Source: Galeopsis tetrahit (taxonomy: Eukaryota; Streptophyta; Magnoliopsida; Lamiales; Lamiaceae). From it: a stretch of DNA of 64,000 nt. Shown one piece after another: positions 11,757 to 22,240 of this stretch. The notes below the pieces were generated by a model. The model was not told the origin of the DNA. It worked only from the letters and a program-made list of their open reading frames with translations, and made no database searches. The translations under genes were made by a program, and so were the position numbers. The stretch spans positions 37,843,381 to 37,907,380 of the forward strand of contig OY776131.1 in the NCBI GenBank assembly GCA_963675135.1, in the 5' to 3' direction. Every line of letters begins with the position of its first letter. Position 1 is the first letter of the stretch.

Positions 11757-11890
11757 CATTCAAATGAGAAGATAGATATTAGATCAAATTTACAAGCCTT
11801 ACCTCATCCTTTTTCAGTCTATTCTGCATCTACATTCAAATGAGAAGATATATATATTAGATCAAATTTGCAAGCCTTACCCCATAGTTT
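11757..11890. repeat. 75-bp direct duplication inside the Helitron
   Basis: CATTCAAATGAGAAGATA followed by ATTAGATCAAATTT and CAAGCCTTACC occurs at about 11,757 and again at 11,832. Confidence 0.8.
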
Positions 11891-12449
11891 TTCTAATTGC
11901 CTTCGACTGTGCATCTGTTGTTTACCTCCATACCATCTATTATCCATACTGCTTTCAAGGCTTCCTAACAACAATCTGACACACAGATCAATTAAAAGAA
12001 AAATAAAACATACGGAGTACTAAATATAAGAGTAGAAAAACTTCCAAGTCCTCAAATTCCACTCAAACTAATTAACTATAGCATCTTTTTAAAAATTCAT
12101 CAAATCGAGACACAATATGAATTGCTCAAAGAATCAAAACGATATAACTAATTCTCTATTAACTTGTGTTTGTTAAAGTTAAATCCAACTTAATAACTCC
12201 TTCGGCCCCTTTCGAGGTTGCGAGGGGAGAATTCTTCAACCTAGATTACTCAATCCTTCGCAGGAATAATTCAGATGTATATCAATTAATGAGAACAGTA
12301 AAATATAAATCGATTACACATCCGCGTTAAGATAACAGACACGCACCTTGAAGTACTTCTTAAATAATGATAAGCTTATCATACAATTAACTTTTCTAAT
12401 TTTATGAATTGTATGCGTCTACAAAATTCCAAGTTATATCACTACGTAC

Positions 12450-12748
12450 CTGATTGTAATTTAAGGTCTCGGTCTCGGTAATGGCGGCGACTGTACCAAC
12501 TGCCCATCCATTCAAGGCAAGGACTTGCGGAGTTTCTCCCACGCCTCATCCATCATCGAAATAGCTGAGCCATTTTCAGAGCTTCTGGTCTTTCCTGATC
12601 CCCCGTTCGGCATATCCAGAAGATTCTCCACATTCAATCGAATACTTGGAATGTTGCGGACCACATTTTTCCAAGCATCAGCAATTGAGAGTAGGATTTC
12701 AACTGTTTCGCGTCTCTCCGTATCTCTTTTTCTTCTTTTAACATTCAT
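12450..12748 (-). pseudogene. Helitron-captured exon 1 of an alkaline/neutral invertase
   Basis: From 12,748 the minus strand encodes MNVKRRKRDTERRETVEILL, later SMMDEAWEKLRKSL. After a one-base frame change it reads LNGWAVGTVAAITETETLNY, then NQ, and stops at a splice donor CAG/GTACGT at 12,450. EAWE-L-S followed by VGT-AA and LNY-Q is the N-terminal catalytic-domain start of plant GH100 alkaline/neutral invertases, which cleave sucrose to glucose and fructose. In that family LNYDQ commonly lies at the end of the first coding exon, so the donor has apparently been captured too. Only this first-exon fragment is present and its frame is broken. The N-terminal 45 residues do not match any clade I can name. 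It sits about 155 bases inside the Helitron 5-prime end. Confidence 0.55.
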
Positions 12749-12973
12749 TTCATTAATGCAGATAGGTTTCTAAAACCCTTTACTTTTGGCTGTTTCATCT
12801 CTTGGAGTCTCTTTAACGTATGCCACATGTCAAAAGAATGATAGCATAAAAGTGACACATGGCAGGCTCTGGAGAGACGTTGTCCTCCTTTTATTATATA
12901 AGATTATAAAGCTTTATGTTTCTTGTGATAATGTCGTAACCAATAACCCATGCACATAATTTGTTTGGTGCAG

Positions 12974-13030
12974 GCAAATATCTAGATTGTGTATAAGAGA
13001 CCTATAGATGGTCTAGTATGCCATTTACAG
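12974..13030 (+). pseudogene. Candidate next exon of the Dicer-like relic
   Basis: Between an acceptor (TTTGGTGCAG) and a donor (ACAG/GTAAATG), 57 bases encode ANI-stop-IVYKRPIDGLVCH. Dicer-like proteins carry a short stretch with TNR...GYIRD at this position after the RNase IIIa core, and the spacing is compatible. It has an internal stop. If correct, the Helitron inserted into the intron between the two exons. Confidence 0.3.
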
Positions 13031-13860
13031 GTAAATGTTTGTTATGGGGTTTAAAACCGCTTTTAGGATTTGCTAATCTAAATTTGGTTTTACTTAGCTG
13101 GACAAAGGCTTAGCCATTGTTAATGCTGTCTTTCACTCTAATAGCTTATTTGTGAGATGAGATATATATGTAGTTGAGTTTTTGTTTTTGTTTTCACTGG
13201 GATTTGTTGATCAAACTGTAGTCTAGAAATGTGTTTGAAACATAATTTGTGTTTTATGCTCGGCAGATGATCTTCAACTTCTTCATACTGTATTTGGAAA
13301 TTGTGCTTAAGAAATACTAGGCTTTGTATCATGCATATGCCTGAATGTGTGTGTTTTTCTTCATCTCCTTTTCAGAACTACCCTCAACATGATTACAAGG
13401 TTCATTTCCAATTTCAAGGGAAAGTTTGAGAGACCTTTATGTACTACTATTGTTTAATGTAATATTGTTTCTCAACAATTCGAAATGGAAATTAGGCTAT
13501 TTTGGCCAGTAGTTTGACAACCTCCATCATAATGTAAGAACCACCTGGCTGAAAAATCCCAAAAAAAAATTGAACATTAAGAAACACATACTAAGAATGG
13601 TCAATGTACAAAAGACAAAGAAACACAGTAAAAGAAGACGAATGTCTACAAATATCAATATTCTTAGTATAATAATTAAATATTCAATCTCAGGCTGAAA
13701 AACAAAGGAAAGAGTAATAACAAACTAATCCCATGCTTTAAAAGCAAATCTATTCTTTCTTATTCAGAAACGAGGGGAGTTTAAACGATGGCTTAAAAGG
13801 ACTCATTCAAAAGTTACCTTCATAAAACTTGAAATTCAGATCATCATCAGATCTAGATGT
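13031..13860. other. Intergenic: DCL relic tail and cyclophilin 3-prime side
   Basis: A pyrimidine-rich acceptor (CTTTTCAG) at about 13,375 precedes a short frame NYPQHDYKVHFQFQGKV then stop, which I do not recognise. The rest, up to the cyclophilin stop codons, is probably its 3-prime flank. No other gene is seen. Confidence 0.4.
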
Positions 13861-14377
13861 TCACCAGAGTTGACCACAATCAGTGATCACAACTGGCTCA
13901 GACATCTTCCCGGTGCCGCGGCTGCATCCTCTTCTTCACGATATCATCATATCCCTCAACGACATGCCCAAACACCACGTGAGTATTATCGAGCCAATAA
14001 GTCTTAGTAAGGCAGATGAAGAACTGCGAACTGTTGGCCCCTTCTCCAACTTTAGTCATCGACAAAACACCCGGTCCAGTGTGCTTCTTAACGAAATTCT
14101 CATCACCGAACTTCCCCCCGTAGATCGACTCGCCTCCTCTGCCGTTTCCGTCAATGATATCGCCTCCCTGGCAAATTAAACGAGGGATCACACGGTGGAA
14201 GCATGAGCCTTTGAAATGGAGAGCCTTTCCGGATTCACCAATACCCTTCTCGCCCGTGCACAGGGCACGGAAGTTCTCCGCGGTCTTGGGGACAACGTCG
14301 GCGTAGAGCTCCATCACGATGCGCCCCACAGACTCCCCGCCGATGGAAATATCGAAGAAAACTTTGGGGTTTGCCAT
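13861..14377 (-). CDS. Single-domain cyclophilin with a shifted C-terminus (possible pseudogene)
   Basis: The open frame from ATG 14,377 to TGA 13,898 encodes 159 residues of a cytosolic-type cyclophilin, a peptidyl-prolyl cis-trans isomerase. Visible landmarks are VFFDISIGGESVGRIVMELY at the start, ENFRALCTGEKG, FHRVIP with the catalytic Arg, CQGGD with the conserved Gln, SSQFFIC, and WLDNTHVVFG with the Trp that contacts cyclosporin and the His of the active site. The usual FMCQGGDF reads LICQGGDI here. After VVEGYDDIVKK the frame becomes RMQPRHREDV-stop. The next frame reads RGTGKMSEPVVITDCGQLW and stops at 13,861, which is the expected cyclophilin C-terminal strand. So a small indel has removed that strand. 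Plant CYP18/19 genes are normally intronless and about 172 residues, so lack of introns alone does not make it a retrocopy. Confidence 0.8.
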
Positions 14378-15440
14378 ACCTACTCCATTTTATTTTATTT
14401 TCTGATTTTTGGTCACTCGTGCCTAGGGTTTTGGAATGTGTGTGGGAGATGTTTACATAGGAATAGGAAGCGTAAAGGAGATAATCCATGGAAGGAACAA
14501 TCGAGGCCGTCCAAAAAAAAGACAGGTGGCATCATCTTATAAGGTATGGTTAGTGGTATTCGGTTCGATTTCTTTTTTTAAAATTCGACTAGTATTTTTT
14601 TGCCCACTGTTTTAGTTTTTTGTTCTGTAATTTTTATTTTTTTGTTCTATGTTTGTTTAAATATCGTTAACCTTTTTTTTATAATAATATTTTTTGTATA
14701 GTTTGAATGTTAGATTTATAATATATATCGCTACCATTACTCTTTCGCTTAAAAGTTGGATAATATATATCTCTACTATTGTATTAGTATGTATCTTGAT
14801 AAAACTCCCTTTAGTCTCAATATAAATTTAACCACGACCTTTGACATTATTATATATATAAAAAAAATTCAATTTTTCATGTTGTTACAATTCATTACGT
14901 GTTCTTTTTCTTCAATCGACAATCAATGACGTGGCTTTTCGAAGGTCTTGTCCACCAAATTTGTTCTATGTTTTTTTCAAAATATTTAACTCTTATTACC
15001 AACGTATCGAAACCTGACAACTAAGTTTAGAAATCTAAAAAAATCTTAGAAAAAATTGTCATATCTCGACAAACCAATGTTGAAGTCGAAAAAGATTGTG
15101 ACATTAGTTAGTTAAAATAAATTCGATTTTTTTTCTATATAAATTGACAAATTGTCAACTAAAAGTAATTGAAAATTGTGAGGTTTTGGACAAGAATTGA
15201 TCTAAATATTTCATCATTTTCAATCCAAATTTATCAATTTTTTTTAAAGACAATTCAGGAGAGTGGACTAATCGGAGAGTACATCAAACAAAGACAGAGG
15301 TGCAAATAACCGTACCCAAAAAAATATACTCCGTATTTATTTTTTCTGAATTGTATTCATAAGGCTTATGTTATATACCCCAAATATGTTAGATGCACTC
15401 CCTCATATATTCACCCCTTATTACAACACCTAATTTTCAA
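14378..15440. other. Upstream region of the cyclophilin and AT-rich intergenic DNA
   Basis: The first 150 bases, less AT-rich, are probably the cyclophilin leader and promoter, but no clear TATA box is assigned. At 15,370-15,420 the phrase GTTATATACCCC followed by ATGTTAGATGCACTCCCTC resembles the terminal repeat of the element at 52,081. It is probably a decayed end of that family. Confidence 0.4.
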
Positions 15441-15444
15441 AAGT

Positions 15445-15640
15445 TTTTGGTCTTTCCTACTCGAATTTCTATGTCATAATCTGCCCATATTGGTGGTGGT
15501 TTTGAGTTATTTGATCATATGTTTTCATGGAGGACTCTCATTTGTTGGCCATCTCGATTACCATTCCCTTATTATTGTATGTCATGTTCTAGATCTTGAC
15601 AAAGTGGAGGAAGGTTGGCTAATTTTTTAGTTTGTTTGAT
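15445..15640 (+). pseudogene. Plus-strand piece of the unknown gene family
   Basis: GGTCTTTCCTACTCGAATTTC and TATTGGTGGTGGTTTTGAG match the 3-prime part of the pseudogene at 3,784-3,850. Later TTGACAAAGTGGAGGAAGG matches 4,002-4,022. It has no open frame. Confidence 0.5.
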
Positions 15641-16326
15641 CGTATTCCTAGAAACTTCAATAAATTGGTTTTGAGAATGAGGTGCTTGAATATGATCAAA
15701 CCCACCAATTGTTACCAAAGTATACTCAAGCTTTGTCAAGATCAAGAACATACAGTTCAACAAAATGGAAAAGTTAATAGAGTTGAACCAACAATCCAGT
15801 GTCTGTCGATGAAATCATATGCTAAAAATGTCCAACAAGAACCTGCTTTGATATCCATCGGAGCAGTTGTTTATTTTCACGGGATCAAATACATCAGGAC
15901 AGTGTTTTGGAGACCACATCTTACAAATCTATGAGAATTCACTTTTCACAAGCCTTTGACTCGGATTTGATATATCAAATGAATATACAGCTCTTCTACC
16001 CTTACCATGACACCTCTTAAACATATAAACTTTTTGATTCAATACATAAAATGCATTTGTATCCATATTATTTACATAAACATTATCAAATCCACAATTG
16101 ATATGTCAAGTGTTAAATTGAGGTGAAGTAGTTAGCCAACAACAGAATCAAGTATATCAAAAATACATACAATATATTGTATTCTCTTGACCTCACCACT
16201 TCCGTTAATCTTTACACAGAGCAAAGTAAGACTTAATCTTACCCGGCCAGGATCCTCCTTGAGATAGAAGCTTTTGCTTTTTAAGAACTCATTCTTCAGA
16301 AGACGACAATGGCCAGTCTTACCCAA
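15641..16326 (-). pseudogene. Minus-strand copy of the unknown gene family
   Basis: Reverse-complementing 16,326 to about 15,650 gives a full-length relative of the pseudogene at 3.2-4.1 kb. It contains GGAGGATCCTGGCC, KINGSGEVKRIQYIVCIFD, FDNVYVNNMDTNAFYVL, then stops and frameshifts. At the first break it keeps the frame that the 3.3-kb copy has lost. Together with the adjacent plus-strand piece it shows an inversion within the duplicate. Confidence 0.6.
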
Positions 16327-17343
16327 TTTTTAAAGAATGTGAACAATGAAATTGAACCAATTTTATTTTTTTTACAAAGCACCTCCATATTTATTTACTG
16401 TCATGTACAGAGAGTTTGCCTATTATTATTTCCATTTTTATTTTATCTTGACTACTACGCGTATTATTATTTATTACTTAGAAAATGAGAAGCCAAGACA
16501 TATGCACTGTTTCATGATTAGTTGGCTCCACAGGACCACAATTTGAACTAGTTACTATTTATTTCAGTGACGAAAAATTTAACACAAAAAATTGCTTCCT
16601 CCGATTCCTTATAAGTATTTTTTGGATGTTTTGATTAAAAAATATAATAAACGAATAAATAATGTAGTACAAGTGGAATGGAGGAAATATATTTTGTCAT
16701 ATACAAAATAATAATACTATTAATTAATGGGCTAATGTTAGCAAGGTCGAAAAAATTGAAAATCGGTAATTGAATCGATTGACTTCACCTAGTGCCCGGA
16801 GACGGTCTAGAATATTTTTTTTATTATTTTCTTTTTTTTATCTATAAAATTTTTATGTAATAAATATAAAATTCTAATTCAATAAAAGTAAAAATAGCAA
16901 AAAGATCTTTAAAAAATTAAAACTTACAAAAAATAATGTCAAAAAAAAAAAAAACCGTTTTCATCTATATATAAAACGATACGTTTAATAGTTGAATCTT
17001 AAAATAAAAGAACAATAAACGAGTCTAGATTTTTGCAATCGAATTTTTAGGCTTTACCGGGTTTAATGAGCTTGTCAATATTCTCCACGGTCAAAACAAA
17101 GAAAAGGAAAATGCTTTTAAAAAAAAAAAAAAAAGATTTGGGCGTCTATAACCTTTTCGCCACCGCAATAGAAACAACCATTTATTCAATTCAAATTTTA
17201 TTATCTGAAAATCAAATTCTTCTCGGTCGATCGAAGACGCCGAAGCGTTCTTCCTTTATACACAATCTCCTCTACTGTATATTCTTCTTCTGTAAAGAGT
17301 GAGTGTTGTAGATACAAATCGAAAGCTGTTGATCTATTCGTGA
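16327..17343. other. Intergenic and SH3P upstream region
   Basis: AT-rich, with one small Stowaway-like element (16,596-16,686). The 100-200 bases before 17,344 are likely the promoter and leader of the SH3P gene. No TATA box is assigned with confidence. Confidence 0.4.
16596..16686. mobile_element. Small Stowaway-like MITE
   Basis: TTCCTCCGATTCC at the left and GGAATGGAGGAA at the right form imperfect terminal inverted repeats of the Stowaway type around about 90 bp. A clean TA target duplication is not visible. Confidence 0.35.
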
Positions 17344-20300
17344 ATGGAGGCCATCAGAAAACAAGCTTCCAGACTCCGAGAACAGGTTGCCAGGCAACAG
17401 CAGGTACTCTACAACTGTACGCACACTTAGATTTATATATTTACAGTTACTTGCATTTCGTTTTGGATGTTTGTGCGAAGCTTGGTCGGATCAGTGCCGC
17501 ACTTTAAGAATGACACGATGAGTTGAGATCTGCCTTAGTTAATGATCGTTTCGGATTTTTGTGCTTTGAAGTCGAAATCCATCGTTTATATTGCAAGTTG
17601 AATTTAAAATTCAGCGTTATTTCGTCTGCGTGCATAGACTTAATGTAGTGGTGATTTTGTTTTTGTTTTATTTGGATTAAATTAGATTCTGATCATTATT
17701 AATGTGAAATTCAGCATAATGTTGAACTGGTTTGTCTGGAATTAGGTTTTCTTTTTGCTGTGGAAGCTTAGAATTTTAAACCTGACAATTGAATCACTAT
17801 GTTGAATGTGGAACGTTACATTGAACTAATCTTAAATGGTCACCTGTTCAGAAGCTTGTGAGTTTGTCTATTTGGTAGCTGGGACTAGATTTGGTTGATC
17901 AAATTATGAGTCAATCAATACCTCTTTCATGTTAAATATTGGATTTATCACTCAAATCTATGTAGGTGTCATATTTTAGCTGAGTTGTTTTATCCTTTCC
18001 AAACCTCATTCCATTCTATCTGAAAATCAATGTGTTCTTACAATTTTCATTTTTCAGGCTGTTCTGAAGCAGTTCGGTGCCTATGGTGGTTCAGATAATG
18101 TTGGGGCTGATGATGCTGAGTTCCAGCAGCACCAGAAACTTGAAAAGCTATACATATCTACTCGTGCTGGAAAGGTTACTTTGAAATTAAACTCATTTGC
18201 ATTAGAGTGTGTGAGTGTTAGGGGTAGGGGTGTTGTCACAATTTTTCGTATGCACCACACCACATTCCAAGCTAAATCAGATGTTCAGTCTACGACTTAT
18301 GAATCTCGTTTGTGATTATATTATGTATTCATTAATTATTAAGTATCATCTATGCATTCTGATTGAAATTTGACTCTTTCTCCTACTCTTCAGCATTTTC
18401 AAAGGGACATTGTTCGTGGTGTTGAAGGTTATATAGTTACAGGGTCCAAGCAAGTCGAGATAGGTTATTATATAATGATTGACTGTGTTCTTCATTTCTT
18501 ATTGCAAATCTGTCTTAAGTGTAAAGATGTTAATTTTTTATGTTTTTCATTTGCCCTTCAGGAACTAAACTATCTGAAGATAGCAGGAAGTATGGTGTCG
18601 AAAATACATGCACCAGTGGGAGTACGCTATCAAAAGCTGCATCAAGTTTTGCACGAGCTCGTGCTCAGATGGAGAAAGAACGCGGTAATCTGTTGAAGGC
18701 TTTAGGAACACAGGTCATTATTCCTCTTTCCCAACCTCATATTTTGGAAATAATTGCACTTAGTTTATTCATGGTCGGAGTCATGTTTCTCTTTTATCAT
18801 TTTTATGTGTGTATTGCAGTTTCATGCTTATTTAATGAAATATATTTTCTTCTGCGATGGAAACTGTACTTTTGGGGTGTGTTTACTTTAGGGGATAAAC
18901 CTGGATTGTGATAAATTATCCGGGTTTTTCCCCATTTACTTTACATGTTCATAAAGTGATGTAATCCTGGGTACCTGGGATAACACGAGTACCAATGCAA
19001 TTTGGTGTATTAACTTATCATTGCTTCCCCCTTAGGATTATTCACTGTTCATGGGGATGAGGGTAGAAATTATCATTTTTCCTCAAGGAAAAGGAAATTA
19101 ACCCAGCAGAACAATTTTAATAACCATCTCCAGCTAATAAGATCCAAACCAGAATTAAACCTCCATCCGGGAACCAGAATTAATCTCGACTGAACCGAGG
19201 AGGATCGGAACACTCGTGATTCAGAATAAACCCCACCGGAAAAAGTCTGCACACAAATAACTTGACTCTGATGAAAAACATGAATCTTCCATCCATATTC
19301 TGTATAAGAACATTTAACATCCAAGAATTTACCTTCCAAGAAACCTGCTCAACCACCTTTGAACAGATTTTTTGATACAAGTTACTGGAGTCCTCCTGGA
19401 ATTTCCCTAATTTAGGAGAAACCGATTCAAAATCAAAGCCGTCACATGCGCTTCCATTCAAATTCTTTGTAGTTGGAGCTTTTCTGATATCGAAGCAAAT
19501 TCAACTCTGGAAATTGAGGATCAAAGTCCGAAGCACACACACACCTCGCTTTTAAATTGTGGCAGATTTATCTCAGAATTGGGAACCAAATCTGTAAAAT
19601 CTTGCAGGACTCCATCTTGAATTGCTTTTTGATAAATTGAATAGGTAGAGTGGTCAAACATTAGTAAGTGGGTAGCCAACAAAGGGAAACATTCACTAAT
19701 GTTTTTTAAGCTTTATTAATCTGGTTGGCACTTGGCAATTGATGTCTTGTGACAATATTAGATAACTAGAAGTCTAGATATTTGAAATATCCATGATTGA
19801 CATATTCAGACTTATCTTTCTGAATGCAATGACTTGGAATTTTACTATTTTTCATCATTGTTTGTGCACAAAAAAACTACTTTGAACTTTTGTCGTCTGT
19901 CTCATGATACTTTAGACATTTGGTTGACAATTGGTGTTTCACTGTCTTGTGACAATATGAGAACAGAAGTTTGAATATCCTTGATTAACATCTTAAGACT
20001 TGTCTTTCCGAATGCAATGCCTTGCAATTCTATTATTTTTCGTTACCGTTTGTGCATCAATTACTAATTTGAACTTTTGTTGTCTATCTCTTGATACTTT
20101 GTATTGCTCTGTAGTTAAAGTTACAACATCTGACTTCTCATAAACTTTTGAAATTTTGTTGTCTATCTCATGATACTTTAGACATTTGGTTGACAATTGG
20201 TGTCTCACTGTCTTGTCAAAATATTAGATAACAGAAGTTTGAATACCCTTGATTAACATCTTAAGACTTATCTTTCCGAATGCAATGACTTGCAATTCTA

Positions 20301-22240
20301 CTATTTTTTGTTACTGTTTGTGCATCAATTACTACTTTGAACTTTTGTTGTCTATCTCATGATACTTTATACTTCTCTGTAGTTAAAGTTAAAACGTCTG
20401 ACTTCTCATATAAACTAGGTAGCGGAACCATTAAGAGCTATGGTAATGGGAGCTCCATTGGAAGATGCTCGTCATCTAGCTCAAAGATATGATCGGATGC
20501 GACAAGAAGCAGAAGCTCAGGTATTTGATAAGCTTTGTCGAGACTTTCTGCATTGATTAACTGGATAATATAGTGATGCTGCTTATTGAACCTAGATAGG
20601 CTGTTGAAGTTGCCAAAAGGCAAGCCAAATTGAGAGAAGGAAATGCCCATCCGGACATGGTTTTTAAACTTGAAGCTGCTGAATCTAAATTGCAAGATCT
20701 AAAATCAAATGTGGCAACACTGGGAAAGGAAGCTGCTGCTGCTATGGCTGCTGTTGAAGCTCAACAACAAAGGTTGACACTACAAAGACTAATTACTATG
20801 GTAATGCTTTCACCTTTTTAAAATTATGGAATAGAAATTCCAAAACTAGTCTTGAAAACTATTTCTAATTTATCCCTATCATACTTAAGGTTGAATCTGA
20901 ACGAGCTTACCATCAACGAGTTCTTCAGATGCTTGATCAGCTAGAGGGCGAGGTAGGTGTAATGCATATATGACCAGAGACACATGCTGTCTTGTTCTGC
21001 TTTTTAAGATTCCTTTTCTTAAATGTATAATGCTTGCACAGATGATGTCTGAACGCCAAAGAATTGAAGCAGCCCCTGCTCCAACACCAAGCATGGATAG
21101 GGTGCCCACTCCTCCACCATATGAAGAAGTAAATGATGTGCCTACTTCACCAGTGCAGAATGGATCGACTGATAGCATGGGCTACTTTCTCGGGGAGGTA
21201 AGTAGCTCGCCTTAGGTGATATGTTATATATACTTGAACCACTTGACTCATGGTTGTTTAACTCATCCCATTATTCACTGCCTATACAATAGGTCGTGTA
21301 TTCATATCAAGCTGAATCTGACATCGAGCTCAATTTGTCTATTGGAGACTATATTGTCATTCGAAAGGTTAGTGAGTCTTGATTGATTGCTATTTTTTGT
21401 CAATTAACCCAGATATATATTTTCGTATAAATAGTTGTCTTGCCTCACTTCTTGCTAGTGTACAATTTACAAAGCCCTCAACCAAAATATTGAATGGATC
21501 GCTTGTCCAATTCTATCTTTATCTAATTATTCAAACTCCTTATTGTTTCATACTTCCATTGTTCACCTTTTTGGTTTACCTCCATGAATCCCAGGAGTTT
21601 AGGAAGTGTGTGCTGACTCAATTTGGCTCCTTTTCCAATTTCCAGTTGGTGACAAAAAAAAATCCTCCTGTTCTAAACCAGAACCAGTTGTTCTGTACTC
21701 CCTCTGTTTCAATTTAACTGTCGCTTTTGGGTGTTTTACATAGATTAAGAAAGTCATTTAATACCATAATTATTTGTATAAAACAACTAATATATCATTT
21801 TTAGGTGTTTTACATATATTCGTGTATTTCAATAAATGAGACACATTACCAAAATTAAGTAGAGAGGAAAGTTGGAAAAAAAAACTCTTGGAAAACCAAA
21901 GTTGAAATAACTTTTTTTTCTCTAAAACAAAAATTAAAACTACATCTGGTTGCTGATTATTATTTGAAATTAAGTGGAATTGCTATAATCTTCCATCTAC
22001 ACTTAATTTGATACCTTCCCCTTGAAATTATTTTTTAATAGTATTAAACTGTATCTGAAAATAGTTGTTTCCAATTTTAATGTGATTTTAATAAATGAAT
22101 AATGTCTTTTGCTTCGTTTCTAGGTTACTAACAACGGTTGGGCTGAAGGTGAGTGCAAAGGCAAAGCTGGTTGGTTCCCATTTGGGTACATAGAGAGGCG
22201 TGAGCGTGTTCTTGCAAGCAAGGTAGCTGAAGTTTTCTGA
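17344..22240 (+). CDS. SH3P2: SH3 domain-containing protein, SH3P2-like (BAR/SH3 membrane-trafficking protein)
   Basis: Ten coding exons join in frame to a 370-residue protein: 17,344-17,403; 18,058-18,174; 18,394-18,463; 18,562-18,713; 20,419-20,520; 20,600-20,800; 20,890-20,952; 21,042-21,197; 21,293-21,367; 22,124-22,240. All introns are GT-AG. The start MEAIRKQASRLREQVARQQQ is typical of the plant SH3P family. Residues 1 to about 270 form the helical BAR-like region with the DIVRGVEGYIVTGSKQVEIG segment. Residues 308-365 are the SH3 domain (VVYSYQAESDIELNLSIGDY, then GWAEGECKGKAGWFPFGYIE). It ends RRERVLASKVAEVF. In Arabidopsis these proteins bind phosphoinositides, clathrin/dynamin machinery and ATG8, acting in endocytosis, ESCRT sorting and autophagosome formation. 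Length and residues look fully functional. Assignment to paralogue P2 rather than P1/P3 is by general resemblance only. Confidence 0.93.
18890..19720. repeat. Probable insertion in SH3P intron 4
   Basis: Intron 4 (18,714-20,418) is far longer than the others. Its first half contains GGGGATAAACC...TTATCCGGGT-type inverted motifs near 18,890-18,930. It also has a coding-like minus-strand stretch (19,180-19,461, with DGFDFESVSPKLGKFQEDSS) that I do not recognise. No boundaries or target duplication could be fixed. Confidence 0.35.
19723..20418. repeat. Tandem/segmental repeats next to the exon-5 acceptor
   Basis: Three related units begin at about 19,723, 19,915 and 20,178. Each carries GACAATTGGTGT-like sequence, CTGTCTTGTGACAATAT, TTTCCGAATGCAATG, TTTGTGCATCAATTACTA and TTTTGTTGTCTATCTC. 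The last copy runs to the exon-5 acceptor, so the repeated unit appears to derive from the 3-prime end of the intron itself. Confidence 0.75.
21698..22020. mobile_element. Possible Stowaway-like fragment in SH3P intron 9
   Basis: TACTCCCTCTGTTTCAATTT at 21,696 has the Stowaway terminal form. It is followed by a degraded AT-rich body with GGTGTTTTACATA repeated twice. No right terminus was found. Confidence 0.3.

Larger units (their letters stand above)
8292..12903 (-). mobile_element. Helitron with captured gene fragments (4.6 kb)
   Basis: Read on the minus strand the element begins TCTTATATAATAAAAGGAGG at 12,903. It ends with the hairpin CCCGTGC-ATC-GCACGGG (8,319-8,303), ten bases, then CTAG at 8,295-8,292. 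These are the 5-prime TC and 3-prime hairpin plus CTRR of plant Helitrons. The flanking bases are A on the 5-prime side and T on the 3-prime side, the expected AT target with no duplication. No Rep/helicase ORF is seen, so it is non-autonomous. Inside, in element orientation, are fragments resembling alkaline/neutral invertase exon 1 (12,748-12,450), SF3A1 (11,495-11,107) and an unidentified basic protein (10,790-10,440). It lies between two candidate exons of the Dicer-like relic. Internal direct repeats occur at 8,430, 11,050 and 11,757. Confidence 0.8.

Noticed and set aside
13883..14179. 98-codon plus-strand frame opposite the cyclophilin
   Set aside because: It is the antisense shadow of a clear cyclophilin coding frame.
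18370..18911. Two plus-strand frames of 108 and 123 codons in the SH3P gene
   Set aside because: They read through exons 3-4 and their introns; the true splice sites give the family sequence in frame.
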